From positions 1,575,901 to 1,639,900 of the forward strand of contig CP036272.1 of assembly GCA_007745635.1 (NCBI GenBank): DNA of 64,000 bases, written 5' to 3'. A model generated the notes under the pieces. The model did not search any database and had not been told where the DNA came from. It worked only from the letters and a program-made list of their open reading frames with translations. Below, piece by piece: positions 1-8,784 of this stretch (position 1 is the first letter of the stretch; each line of letters begins with the position of its first letter). This DNA comes from Stieleria bergensis (GTDB lineage: Bacteria > Planctomycetota > Planctomycetia > Pirellulales > Pirellulaceae). Made by a program: the position numbers and the translations under genes.

Positions 1-767
1 TCCATCCCTTCCATCGCGCCAGTGATATCAATGTCGCGTCGCATGGTGTCAAGTTCACGCAGCAACTGACGCCGATCCGAAAGACGCTCCATCGTGATGC
101 CTTTCAGCGTCATGTTCTTCATGCCCGGTCCATCAGGCTTGAACGGTGTGTAGGCAGAGCCAAGAAATCCAGCTTGACCTGAATCAGACCAGGGGACGTG
201 CCGAGTCTTGGCAGCCAAGCCGACAAATGGCGGCACGGCGGGGTCAACCGGGCCATAGATCTTGGCGGCGGCGGCTCCAATCGATGGACGGCCGCCAATA
301 CTCTTGAGCGAATTGGGATCCCAGCCCGTCATGCACTGAATGCCATCGTGCCCACCACGGCAACCCACCACACTGCGAATCACCGCCGCTTTGTCCATCA
401 GTGATGCAAGCTTGGGAAAGACTTCGCAAATCTCGATCCCAGGCACATTCGTTTTGATCGGTTGGAACTCACCACGGATTTCGCTAGGCGCTTCCGTTTT
501 AATGTCCCACATGTCTTGGTGAGGTGGACCACCGGCTAAGAAAATATTGATAACCGACTTGTGTCGCCGAGGTTTACTGGGGTCACTAGGTTTACTGGGG
601 TCACTAGGCTTACTGGAGTTGGGATTCGCTGCGGCCGCTTCAGCGCGAAACAAGTCCGCTAACGACAGTCCGCCGACACCAAATGACAAGCCGCCAATCT
701 TTAAAAAGCTGCGGCGTGATTTTCCATCACAGTAGCGACCCAAAGATGGTCCCTTGATCGTCAACAT
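1..767 (-). CDS. DUF1501 family protein, 3' part missing (runs off left edge)
   Basis: Reads from an ATG at 767 leftwards and is still open at base 1, so only about the first 255 residues are present. Residues 17-21 carry a twin-arginine signal (SRRSFLK) followed by a hydrophobic stretch, so the protein is probably exported folded by Tat. A Pro/Ser/Lys linker of repeated DPSKPS units (three 18-bp direct repeats at 570-622) follows, then the DUF1501 start (INIFLAGGPPHQDMWD). DUF1501 proteins belong to the alkaline phosphatase/sulfatase-like fold and are greatly expanded in planctomycetes; the substrate is unknown. It is divergent from the DUF1549 operon that starts at 1159. Confidence 0.85.
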   Translation of the reverse strand, partial: MLTIKGPSLGRYCDGKSRRSFLKIGGLSFGVGGLSLADLFRAEAAAANPNSSKPSDPSKPSDPSKPRRHKSVINIFLAGGPPHQDMWDIKTEAPSEIRGEFQPIKTNVPGIEICEVFPKLASLMDKAAVIRSVVGCRGGHDGIQCMTGWDPNSLKSIGGRPSIGAAAAKIYGPVDPAVPPFVGLAAKTRHVPWSDSGQAGFLGSAYTPFKPDGPGMKNMTLKGITMERLSDRRQLLRELDTMRRDIDITGAMEGM

Positions 768-1158
768 GATCAAGCCCGGGGTTTGGAGGGAGATGAAGGA
801 GTGAGGGGGGAGCCGGCTAACGGCAGGTAGGAGGCGCCAGTATACCCCTTTAGCAACCCGCTATGCAAGCTAATTCGGTGCTCGCTCCATCTCGGGGTCC
901 TGTTTTCGAATGGCAGTGATTGAGACGCTTTCCGTGATGCGGCTGGCCGCAGTTAAGGTGTGCTGGCTGGGCGTTCTGGTTGGGGGACGGTTGAGCTTTT
1001 TTAATGACACAGCTCGCATCTTGGGTTTTGAAAAACCAAGTCAGACGATGTGTTGAGATGCCGTTATAATGGGCTTGCCCTTCCACGTGGCCTTGCCCTT
1101 CCAAGTAGCCCTGCCCACCTTTTGCTTGCCTACCTTCTTTCCAGGCGATTGATCTCTC
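768..1158. other. Intergenic region between divergent genes
   Basis: This gap of about 390 bases separates the divergent DUF1501 gene (minus) and DUF1549 gene (plus), so promoters for both should lie here, but no convincing -35/-10 pair was seen. Around 1075-1118 there is an imperfect direct repeat of a 12-base GCCCTTCCA-containing unit. Reading frames through it lack coding character. Confidence 0.4.
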
Positions 1159-2847
1159 GTGTTTGATTGGCTCGTTCTCAAAGCGTTGTTCCGGCCTGTC
1201 TTGCTCAGGTGGGAGTGTTTCCGTTGTTGCTCATCGGTTCGCCATTTGCTGTGCCTGATCGCCTTATTGGCTGGTGGTTCTGTGCTCACGCATGCTCCGG
1301 CGGTAGCTGCTGAGCCAGTCGCGGCGCGAAGCGATTTGACCGCGACCATTGATCGGGCCATTCGATCGGCTTGGCAGCAGCAAAAGATTGAGCCCGCAGA
1401 TCGTTGCAGCGATCCCGTGTTTGTGCGGCGAGTGTATTTGGACCTGCTGGGCCGCGTTCCCACGATGGAGGAGCGCGACACGTTTTTGGCAAACGCTTCA
1501 GCTGACCGGCGCAGCAAGTTGGTTGATCAGTTATTGACCAGCCCCGAGCAGGCCGAGCACTTTGCTGATCTGTTCGATGCGATCTTGCTGGGCCGAGGCA
1601 ATCAAGGCGTCTACGACCAACGCGAAAAGCATGGCTGGAAAAAGTACCTGGTCAACGCGATTGCCGAAAACCGTCCGTGGAATGACGTTGCTGCGGAAGT
1701 CTTGCTGGCTCGACCGGAAGCTCCCCAGCAAGACGGTGCGGTGTGGTTTTTGTACGAAAAGAAGGACAAGTATCAAGAGATTGCCGAGGCCGTGGCGCCT
1801 GCGTTTTTCGGCATTCGTATCGAGTGTGCTCAGTGCCATGATCACATGATGGTCGACGAGATCACGCAAGCAGATTACTGGGGGTTGGTCGCATTTTTTA
1901 ACCGCGGCAAAAACAAGATGACACCCAACGGGCCGCGCGTCGTCGAGTCAGCGATCGGTGGATTTTCTGAGTTCGCTGATTTGACGGGCTCCAGCAGTCC
2001 CAACCGCTTGCAGTTCATGGGGAAAGGTCCGCTCGATGAGGCACGCCCCAAAGCAGGTGACAAACAGCAAGATAAGGACGAGCTCTACATCAAGGCGGCG
2101 GTCAAGAATGATCCACGTGTGCCAAAGTTTTCGCGACGCGAGCAGTTCGTCAAGCAGGTGCTGGTCGAGCACCCTTTGTTGGCCCGAGCGATGGTGAACC
2201 GCTTGTGGGCGATCATGATGGGACGGGGATTGGTGCATCCCTACGATGAAATCGACAGCATGCATCCCCCCAGTCATCCCGAGTTACTTGACGCTCTGAC
2301 CCAGGACTTTCGTGAGTCCGGTTTTCAGATGCGTCGTTTGGTTCGCGCCTTGGCAAACAGTGAAGCTTATCAACTGCAAGCGATCCGCCCCGAATCCGTC
2401 AACGATCCCCAGTGGTTTGCTTGGTATTTACAGCGCCCGCTAACTGCTGAACAAATGGCTCGTTCCCTGCAGGTCGTGTTGCGTGGAGAAGCGTCGCTCA
2501 ATCGCACCCTGCTCGCTTCGCTGCGAACGCAAGTGCCGGACGTCTTGCCTGATAACGTTCAAGTTGACGTCACCGAGGCGCTCTTCATGACCAACGGAGC
2601 GCAGCTCGAAGCGATGATTCAAAACAGCCGCCAGCCACAATCACTGCATCAGCGGACGCTCCGCCAGTCCAATCATCCCAGCAGAGCCAAATGGTTGGTG
2701 GATGCCGTTTTGGGACGGTCGGCAGATCAAGCTGAAATCGATGCCATCACCGCCTACCTTGCCGAGCGGGACGATCGATTGGAGCAAGCAATCGATCAAG
2801 TCATTTGGTCGTTGGTCAGCAGTGGCGAATTTCGATTCAATCATTAG
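1159..2847 (+). CDS. Secreted DUF1549/DUF1553 domain protein
   Basis: 562 residues from a GTG start; the N-terminus has a hydrophobic segment (LLCLIALLAGG) ending near AVAAEP, consistent with a signal peptide. DUF1549 spans roughly residues 55-260 (FVRRVYLDLLGRVPT) and contains CAQCHDH near residue 222, a CxxCH motif typical of the family that may bind heme c. DUF1553 fills the C-terminal half (ARAMVNRLWAIMMGRGLV, then SHPELLDAL). Planctomycete DUF1549/DUF1553 proteins are commonly encoded beside DUF1501 proteins, as here, and the pair probably works outside the cytoplasm. The biochemical activity is unknown. No N-terminal PSCyt1 domain is present, unlike the larger paralogue at 50018-53188. 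Confidence 0.9.
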   Translation: MFDWLVLKALFRPVLLRWECFRCCSSVRHLLCLIALLAGGSVLTHAPAVAAEPVAARSDLTATIDRAIRSAWQQQKIEPADRCSDPVFVRRVYLDLLGRVPTMEERDTFLANASADRRSKLVDQLLTSPEQAEHFADLFDAILLGRGNQGVYDQREKHGWKKYLVNAIAENRPWNDVAAEVLLARPEAPQQDGAVWFLYEKKDKYQEIAEAVAPAFFGIRIECAQCHDHMMVDEITQADYWGLVAFFNRGKNKMTPNGPRVVESAIGGFSEFADLTGSSSPNRLQFMGKGPLDEARPKAGDKQQDKDELYIKAAVKNDPRVPKFSRREQFVKQVLVEHPLLARAMVNRLWAIMMGRGLVHPYDEIDSMHPPSHPELLDALTQDFRESGFQMRRLVRALANSEAYQLQAIRPESVNDPQWFAWYLQRPLTAEQMARSLQVVLRGEASLNRTLLASLRTQVPDVLPDNVQVDVTEALFMTNGAQLEAMIQNSRQPQSLHQRTLRQSNHPSRAKWLVDAVLGRSADQAEIDAITAYLAERDDRLEQAIDQVIWSLVSSGEFRFNH

Positions 2848-2863
2848 GAACAGGATCAAAGCA

Positions 2864-4219
2864 TTGCGTCCCAAGCATCAACCCAACGATCCCTCGCCGC
2901 CTCGCGACTTGCGTTATGGCTGTGGTGGCAGCGAACATACGGTGCATCGCCGTCTTTTTCTAGAAGGCTCATTCGCCGCCGGCGCGGCTTCGCTGGCAAG
3001 TTTCAGTGGGCTGTTTTCCATTCCCGCAGTCGCCGAAGAAACCAAACGTGCTGGCAAAAAGTGCATCCTGTTATGGCTGTGTGGAGCACCCAGTCAGTTT
3101 GAAATGTGGGACCCGAAGCCAGGCACTGAAACCGGTGGACCATTCGCTGCGATCAATACCAATTTGCCGGGTGTGCAAGTCAGCAGTTTGATGCCCAAGT
3201 GCGCGACGATTATGGACAAGCTGGCGGTAGTGCGCAGCATGTCAACCAAGCCCAGCGAGCACTTTCAAGGCATCGACGCGCTCACTCGTGGCGACGCGCC
3301 ACGGCCACCATTTGTCCGTCCCATTTTGGGATCAGTGGTTGCCGAACAGCTCGGGCAGTTAGACAGTCCTGTGCCACAATTCATTCTGCTGGATCCCTGT
3401 CCGGAGGGCAATGAATTCAAAGCCTTCAAAGCGGGTAACTGGGCCGGCTGGCTGGGAGCACAGTATGGACCCGTGCGAGCCGGTGGAGACTATGGGATCG
3501 CCAATCTCGAAAAATCAGCTGCGATCTCGGACTTGGATCATAGTGATCGTGAAGCCTTGCGAAGTTTCTTTACCAAGAAGTTTGCCAACGATCAACGCAG
3601 TGAAGCGGCTGATAACTACAACGCGGCTTATCAACGTGTGAAGGGCTTGATGTCCTGTGCTCCTCTGTTTGATCTGAACAAACTGCCGGTTGCTGATCGT
3701 GAGCGTTACGGCGGTGGGGCATTCGCACAGCATGCCTTGCAAGCGAGACACCTCATCGAAAATGGCAGCACATTTGTCATGGTCGCTAACGGAATGCCGT
3801 GGGATAATCATGTCTTTCAGCATGAGATGCATCAAATGTTGGTGCCAGAGCTGGATAACGTGTTGTTCCAACTGGTCAGCGACCTGGAAGATCGTGGCTT
3901 GCTAGAGGAGACACTGGTGATCGCGATGGGCGAGTTTGGGCGAACACCATGGTTGAATGAAGCACGCGGCCGCGATCACTATCCCAAAGCCTGGAGCATG
4001 GCGATGGCTGGCGGAGGAGTGAAAGGCGGAGTGGTGCACGGCGCCACGGATTCACAAGGTTACGAAGTGGTCGATGGCAAGGCCGATAATCGCAACTTGT
4101 TCGCCACCATCTTTGCTGCCTTGGGAATCGATCCACATCAAGAGTACGAACTGCCTGGCCTGCCAACCTTTCATCGCGTGGAAGAGGATGCGGCACCCAT
4201 CAAGGAGGTGTTGCTATGA
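2864..4219 (+). CDS. DUF1501 family protein, Tat-exported
   Basis: The frame is open from 2702, but most of that overlaps the upstream gene. The likely start is TTG at 2864, with AGGATC about 7 bases upstream, giving 451 residues. A Tat-like signal (HRRLFLEGSFAAGAASLASF) precedes the mature part. DUF1501 hallmarks are visible: KCILLWLCGAPSQFEMWDPK near the mature N-terminus, and C-terminally MGEFGRTPW followed by GRDHYPKAWSMAMAGGG, the metal-site region of the phosphatase-like fold. It lies 16 bases after the DUF1549 gene, and its TGA overlaps the ATG of the WD40 gene by 4 bases, so the three genes are probably one translationally coupled operon. Confidence 0.85.
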   Translation: MRPKHQPNDPSPPRDLRYGCGGSEHTVHRRLFLEGSFAAGAASLASFSGLFSIPAVAEETKRAGKKCILLWLCGAPSQFEMWDPKPGTETGGPFAAINTNLPGVQVSSLMPKCATIMDKLAVVRSMSTKPSEHFQGIDALTRGDAPRPPFVRPILGSVVAEQLGQLDSPVPQFILLDPCPEGNEFKAFKAGNWAGWLGAQYGPVRAGGDYGIANLEKSAAISDLDHSDREALRSFFTKKFANDQRSEAADNYNAAYQRVKGLMSCAPLFDLNKLPVADRERYGGGAFAQHALQARHLIENGSTFVMVANGMPWDNHVFQHEMHQMLVPELDNVLFQLVSDLEDRGLLEETLVIAMGEFGRTPWLNEARGRDHYPKAWSMAMAGGGVKGGVVHGATDSQGYEVVDGKADNRNLFATIFAALGIDPHQEYELPGLPTFHRVEEDAAPIKEVLL

Positions 4220-5307
4220 ATGATACAGAAGCCAAGAACGATCAGAACAAAGCGGTCAAGCTAACGCGGACCGATCAAACCAAGGTGCCAATGGGCGTCC
4301 TGGATGGGAGCGTTTCCGCGGACTGGCAGCAGTGTGCGCTGGCATGTTTGGACGGGGTGTACTTGCTTAATGCCAAAGACAAACAACATCAGCGTTTATA
4401 CCAACACGACAGTTGGGTCAGTTCCGTGCACTGGGTGGCTGAAGACCTGATCGTTTCAGCCGGATATGACGGAGCCATTCAGTGGTTCAATCCGCAAACC
4501 AAGCAGCCAATCGATCGGCTGAAACTGCATCAGTTCTGGTCTTGGGACATGGCCTTGTCTCCCGATCGCACGGTGTTGGCCTCCGTCACGGGACAATACC
4601 TTGCCGGCGGATACAAGTACGAACCGCAGAGCGAATCAGAGCCCTCGGTGTGTTTGGTGTCTGTCAAGGATCGCAAGGTCCTGCACCGGTTGTCACAAAC
4701 GCCATCGGTTCAAGCGGTCGCATTCAGTCCCGACGGTCGCTTCGTCGCGGCCGGGAATTTAATGGGGACGGTAAGGGTGTTTGAAGTCGCCAGTGGGAAG
4801 CTGGCACGCGAGTTCAATACTGCCGACTTTACCAGTTGGGGCATCATCAAAAGCCATTGTTACCTGGGCGGCATCTTTGCGCTGCGATTCACGCCCGACG
4901 GCCAGCATTTACTGCTCGCCGGCATGGGGCCGATGCGAGATCCAATGGCTGGCAATGGCAAGCAACGCTGGCAAAAGTGGAAATGGGATCAAGCGGAACC
5001 ACAACGCGTCGACCAAATTCATGACAAAGAGTTTGGCGAAGGCTTGATGGAAGCACTGGCCATTGACTCCGCTGGCGATCGCTTCTTGATGGCCGGACGA
5101 TTGCGTGGTGGCAATTGGAATGCCGCCCTCTTTGAAGGTGCCACAGGCAATCAGTTGACGACGTTGAAAACGGGCTACCGAGTCACTCAGGCGGCCTTTA
5201 GCGACGACGGCAAGCGGCTCGCGCTGTTCGGTGCTCAAGGTCAAGGCAAGCGAAACAAAGAAGGCGAGCATCCGCACTTCGGACGCATCGAATTTTACGA
5301 TGCCTAA
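4216..5307 (+). CDS. WD40 repeat protein
   Basis: 363 residues, ATG overlapping the DUF1501 stop (ATGA). There is no signal peptide or membrane segment, so a cytoplasmic location is inferred, in contrast to its exported operon partners. Several WD40-type blades can be read, for example around SSVHWVAEDLIVSAGYDG, QAVAFSPDGRFVAAGNLMG and LRFTPDGQHLLLAG. Such propellers serve as interaction platforms. The co-translation with DUF1501/DUF1549 suggests a linked role, but none is known. Downstream is a hairpin repeat (5330-5380) before the convergent ThuA-like gene. Confidence 0.8.
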   Translation: MNDTEAKNDQNKAVKLTRTDQTKVPMGVLDGSVSADWQQCALACLDGVYLLNAKDKQHQRLYQHDSWVSSVHWVAEDLIVSAGYDGAIQWFNPQTKQPIDRLKLHQFWSWDMALSPDRTVLASVTGQYLAGGYKYEPQSESEPSVCLVSVKDRKVLHRLSQTPSVQAVAFSPDGRFVAAGNLMGTVRVFEVASGKLAREFNTADFTSWGIIKSHCYLGGIFALRFTPDGQHLLLAGMGPMRDPMAGNGKQRWQKWKWDQAEPQRVDQIHDKEFGEGLMEALAIDSAGDRFLMAGRLRGGNWNAALFEGATGNQLTTLKTGYRVTQAAFSDDGKRLALFGAQGQGKRNKEGEHPHFGRIEFYDA

Positions 5308-5329
5308 TGCCCCCGGGTGTGCACCGCTG

Positions 5330-5380
5330 CTTTGAAGATCTTCAGGTTACCTAGGTAGGGTGCGTGCCAGCACGCACTGA
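5330..5380. repeat. Dispersed hairpin repeat, GTGCGTGC/GCACGCAC family, copy 1
   Basis: Perfect 8-bp inverted repeat GTGCGTGC-CA-GCACGCAC at 5360-5377, preceded by TTTGAAGATCTTCAGGT. Related copies with the same left flank occur at 15164-15250 and 17246-17300. It sits between the convergent WD40 and ThuA-like genes, so it could fold in either transcript; no T-tract follows. Confidence 0.65.
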
Positions 5381-5521
5381 TTCCCGAAAAGCACGAAATG
5401 CCAGGCCAAGGGTGTGCTGCGCATTGGTTGGTGGTGCCAGCACGGCACCCGCCGAACTCTGATCGCGTTCGTTTCTAGGTACGGGCTGCCTGGCAATGGA
5501 TTCGATACAGCTGACGAGTCA

Positions 5522-6607
5522 CTACGGACGGGCGCGGAAGTTCCACTCAGGGGTTCCCGGTGGATCGTCTGACGATGGGGTTTTGCCCAGACCATATTTC
5601 TCTGGCTGCATGTCCAGATTCTTGTAGTGATCCTTTTCGCGGATGAATCCATAGAACGTGGGGTAGAAGGCATCGACAAATGCGACATCGGCTTTCTCTG
5701 GCACGTCTTTGTCTAGCAAGTAGTACGTTGCGTTGACCAGCATGCGTCGCAGATCTTCGCTGACTAAGTCAACGCTTGCGCCGGCAGTGGTGCAAAACGA
5801 TTTTCCTTCGGTGCCGTTGGGGGCGGTGTACGGGTGGACCCAAGCCAAGGCTTGCATGGGGTCGTTTTTCTTGTCGTCGATGATCTTGGACTTGGGGTCC
5901 AAGGTTTCCGTGACAGCACCGAGCAGCAAGACTTCATCTTTGTCGGTCAAGTTGCGTACCGTGTAAACATCCGAAGGGGCAAACACGTCGCTAACGCTGT
6001 TCAGGATGGGGTGGCTGGCTTGGTCTTCGACGACCACGCCACGAGCACCTTGTCGTTTGTGTCCGCCGTGGTGAGCGACCCATTGTTCGCCAAGAATCTG
6101 GCGACCGAATTGTCCGTGGCCAAGCGTGCCACCGAATTTGCCTCCACCTGTGAACGCGTGCGTGGCGGTGCGAATACCGATCACGGGTTTGCCAGCGTTG
6201 ATGAAGCTGGTGATGTGTTTGGAGTCTTCTTCATTGGGGCGGCGAAAGCGAGTGCCGATCAGCATCAAGTCGGCATCATCTAGCTCATCCCAGGCCACAA
6301 TGCCTTCTTGGTTGTTGGGATCAATGTACTTTCCGTCGGCGCTCATCGAGAAGATAACGGTGCAGTCAAAGCCGTGTTTCTGGCTGAGAATCTTGCCTAG
6401 CATCGGCATGGATTCTTCGGTGCGATACTCTTCGTCACCAGCGACCAAAACAATTTTCCCTTGCGACTTGCCCTTTGCTGGCAAGTGCAGGCGGCCAGGG
6501 CCTTCGCCCGCTTGGGCAACGGTGGCACTGAGCGATGAACAGACGAACGCTGCCACGCATAGCGTGCCAACAAATCGAGCTGTTAAACGGTTGATCGATT
6601 GTTTCAT
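5522..6607 (-). CDS. Secreted ThuA-like (trehalose utilisation/class I glutamine amidotransferase-like fold) protein
   Basis: 361 residues from ATG at 6607 (MKQSINRL); the open frame extends to 6790, but this internal ATG gives a clean signal peptide (RFVGTLCVAAFVCSSLSATVAQA) and avoids overlap with the upstream gene. The mature part starts KIVLVAGDEEYRTEE and contains DADLMLIGTRFR and GKPVIGIRTATHAF, as in ThuA-like proteins, which adopt a flavodoxin/glutaminase-like Rossmann fold. Planctomycetes often encode secreted ThuA proteins beside carbohydrate-related genes; the substrate is unknown. It is the last gene of the minus-strand protease cluster, about 155 bases after the preceding stop, so it may or may not share their transcript. 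Confidence 0.85.
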   Translation of the reverse strand: MKQSINRLTARFVGTLCVAAFVCSSLSATVAQAGEGPGRLHLPAKGKSQGKIVLVAGDEEYRTEESMPMLGKILSQKHGFDCTVIFSMSADGKYIDPNNQEGIVAWDELDDADLMLIGTRFRRPNEEDSKHITSFINAGKPVIGIRTATHAFTGGGKFGGTLGHGQFGRQILGEQWVAHHGGHKRQGARGVVVEDQASHPILNSVSDVFAPSDVYTVRNLTDKDEVLLLGAVTETLDPKSKIIDDKKNDPMQALAWVHPYTAPNGTEGKSFCTTAGASVDLVSEDLRRMLVNATYYLLDKDVPEKADVAFVDAFYPTFYGFIREKDHYKNLDMQPEKYGLGKTPSSDDPPGTPEWNFRARP

Positions 6608-6762
6608 CTCATCGAATCCGGGTTGGTGGGTCTGGGGTGGTACTTCAGGGAGGTTGGCTGGCGACTCTTGCCCGCCAGCAGATAGCTTAGGTCTGCGCAT
6701 GAGATTCGGCAAAGCTCCTCGAGCGAATTTCTGCCGGTAGTGTAATTCAAACAGAGACGGAG

Positions 6763-8766
6763 CTAAATGATCTGCAGTAAGCGAACCCAATTCAGCAACT
6801 TCGTCCGGTTGAGTTCCCCAGCGGTCTCGATGGGATAGCCCGCTTGTTGCAGCGGCGTCGACCAGGTGGGGGCGTCATCTGGGGAATCGATGGGAAGCAG
6901 CAACCGCAAGGCACTCTCGGGTTGGTTTTCTCGCAATCGAACCGCCGGTGGTTTCGTTTTAGCCGACACGGCGATGCCATTGAATTCGCTCCGATCGCTC
7001 AAGCCCATCGCGATCGCGAGCGTGTCTGCTGATGAGGTTTTATCGCCGTTGGTCACTCCATAAGTGGCCAAACCGATCGAACCAACCGTCACGCGTTGCA
7101 GCATCAGTGAGACAAAGCGAGCAACGACATCGATCTCTTTGGACTCCCAACCTTTCTCTGATTCGCAGCTGACGGCGCAAACCACAACGCCTTGCTTGGC
7201 GGCCAATGCTTGCCAGTTTTCGAGCGCCTTTTCTGGTTCACGTTCATCCGGTGGCAGCAACACAATCAGCATCGCCAAGCTGGTTGCTTGTTGGTCCAGG
7301 GCAGCCAGTTGGTCTTCAGACGGCATCGTCAAGGCAGCCAGGTTCGGTGCGTCAGGCAAACGCAGTGCCTGCACTTCCCAGGGCTTGGGCTCGGCATCAG
7401 GCTTCCACTGCGGCAAGGCTTCGGTGATGGCTTTGCCGCCAATGCTGGTCGGTTTGACGGCAACCGTTTGTTCCTTGCCATCACGCGTGATGGTCGCCTG
7501 GATCTCGGTGTCTGGTGCCGCTGTGATCAACAGCTTTCGCAGTGTTGTGACGTCCCTGATCTCTGTGTCATCCAGTTTTAGCAGAACATCGTTGGCTTGC
7601 AGTTTGCCTTCCGCAGCAGACTCGGGAAGGATGGCTTCAATGGTGACGGTTTGTTGTTGCTGTGCGTCATCGGCATCGTCTAACGTTTCGGTCTGGTCGA
7701 CCCAGATGCCTAAACGCTGTGGCTCAAGCGGATCAATCTTGTCGGCCAGGAAAACATCCACGGTGGTCGTTTTGTCACCGCGTTTGAAGCTGACGGCGAT
7801 CTTGTCACCGGCATCAAAGGGCCCCAGTGCTTGTTCAATCTGGCTGAACATCTTGACGGGCGTGCCAGCGATGGCGGTGATCTCATCGCCCACTTCCAGG
7901 CCTGCCTGTTCGGCTGGTGAACGCAGTCGCACGGCGCCCAGTGCGGTGTCCTCGGCTAACGGATCTTTGGATCGCGGGACAATCCCCAGTAGCCCTTTAT
8001 GGATGTCTTGGCCCTCACGCATGCGATCGAGTTTGTTGGCGATCACATCCGCTGGCACGGCGAATGCAATTCCCGAATCGTACCAGCTGGTCGCATCGGG
8101 AGCTCCGCCCGCCGGCACGGCCGGGACCGACAGACCCACGACGTTACCACCGAGGTCAATCAAGGGACCGCCATAAAAGGTCGGTGAAATCCTGGCATCG
8201 CACTGTAGCATGGTTCCTTTGAGCCGTCCGCGAGCGCTGAGAATGCCGGAGCTGACCATCGGTGCTTGGTCGATCCCATAACGACCCACGCCAATCACGG
8301 TTGAACCAACGGGCAGCTGATCACGATCAGGCAAGTTAACTGCTGGTAGTGGATCCTTTGAATTGATCTTCAACAGAACCACGCCACGATGATGGTCTCG
8401 GGCGACAGTTTTCGCCGCAAAACGCGTTTGATCTGGCATCACCACCAGAAGGCTGGTCGCACTGCGACGAAGGATGATGTCTGATGCCACGACCAGGCCT
8501 GAAGGATCAACGATCAGGCCGCTGGTGGGAGCGTCTTGTTCAAGTTCGCTACGTCGACGACCGCCAGTTTGTGCGACACCGATGGCTTCAATCGAAACCA
8601 CTGACGGCAGCACGCGCTTGGTGGCGTTGCGAACGGCTTGTGCAAATTGCTGACGGTACTGCAGCGACTTGGTAAGGTCTTGACCGGAGGCCGTGATCGG
8701 AAAGGCGGCCGCGATGACGCAACCGACGATCAGCAACCGAGCGGTGATGTTGTGAAACCAGTGCAC
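6763..8766 (-). CDS. Trypsin-like (S1C/HtrA-type) pseudoprotease with two PDZ domains
   Basis: 667 residues with an N-terminal signal (LLIVGCVIAAAFPITASGQ). Residues 45-215 align with HtrA-type S1C proteases (TSGLIVDPSGLVV, then YGGPLIDLGGNVVGL), but all three catalytic positions appear replaced: His by Ile97 (ASDIIL in place of TNxHV), Asp by Gly128 (HRGVVLLKI in place of GDLAxIKL), Ser by Tyr198 (TFYGGPL in place of GNSGGPL). Two PDZ domains follow at about 235-335 and 345-450; the last 200 residues are unrecognised. It starts 18 bases after the gene at 8785-9927 and is probably in the same operon. A binding, scaffold or regulatory role rather than proteolysis is inferred. Confidence 0.85.
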   Translation of the reverse strand: MHWFHNITARLLIVGCVIAAAFPITASGQDLTKSLQYRQQFAQAVRNATKRVLPSVVSIEAIGVAQTGGRRRSELEQDAPTSGLIVDPSGLVVASDIILRRSATSLLVVMPDQTRFAAKTVARDHHRGVVLLKINSKDPLPAVNLPDRDQLPVGSTVIGVGRYGIDQAPMVSSGILSARGRLKGTMLQCDARISPTFYGGPLIDLGGNVVGLSVPAVPAGGAPDATSWYDSGIAFAVPADVIANKLDRMREGQDIHKGLLGIVPRSKDPLAEDTALGAVRLRSPAEQAGLEVGDEITAIAGTPVKMFSQIEQALGPFDAGDKIAVSFKRGDKTTTVDVFLADKIDPLEPQRLGIWVDQTETLDDADDAQQQQTVTIEAILPESAAEGKLQANDVLLKLDDTEIRDVTTLRKLLITAAPDTEIQATITRDGKEQTVAVKPTSIGGKAITEALPQWKPDAEPKPWEVQALRLPDAPNLAALTMPSEDQLAALDQQATSLAMLIVLLPPDEREPEKALENWQALAAKQGVVVCAVSCESEKGWESKEIDVVARFVSLMLQRVTVGSIGLATYGVTNGDKTSSADTLAIAMGLSDRSEFNGIAVSAKTKPPAVRLRENQPESALRLLLPIDSPDDAPTWSTPLQQAGYPIETAGELNRTKLLNWVRLLQII

Positions 8767-8784
8767 TCTGGGAGCTCCAGCGAA

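Noticed and set aside
6608..6790. N-terminal extension of the ThuA-like protein
   Set aside because: It would overlap the upstream gene and bury the signal peptide that begins at the internal ATG.
7064..8176. 370-codon open frame on the plus strand opposite the PDZ pseudoprotease gene
   Set aside because: Ser/Ala-rich antisense shadow without any domain; the minus-strand gene has clear PDZ and protease-fold motifs.
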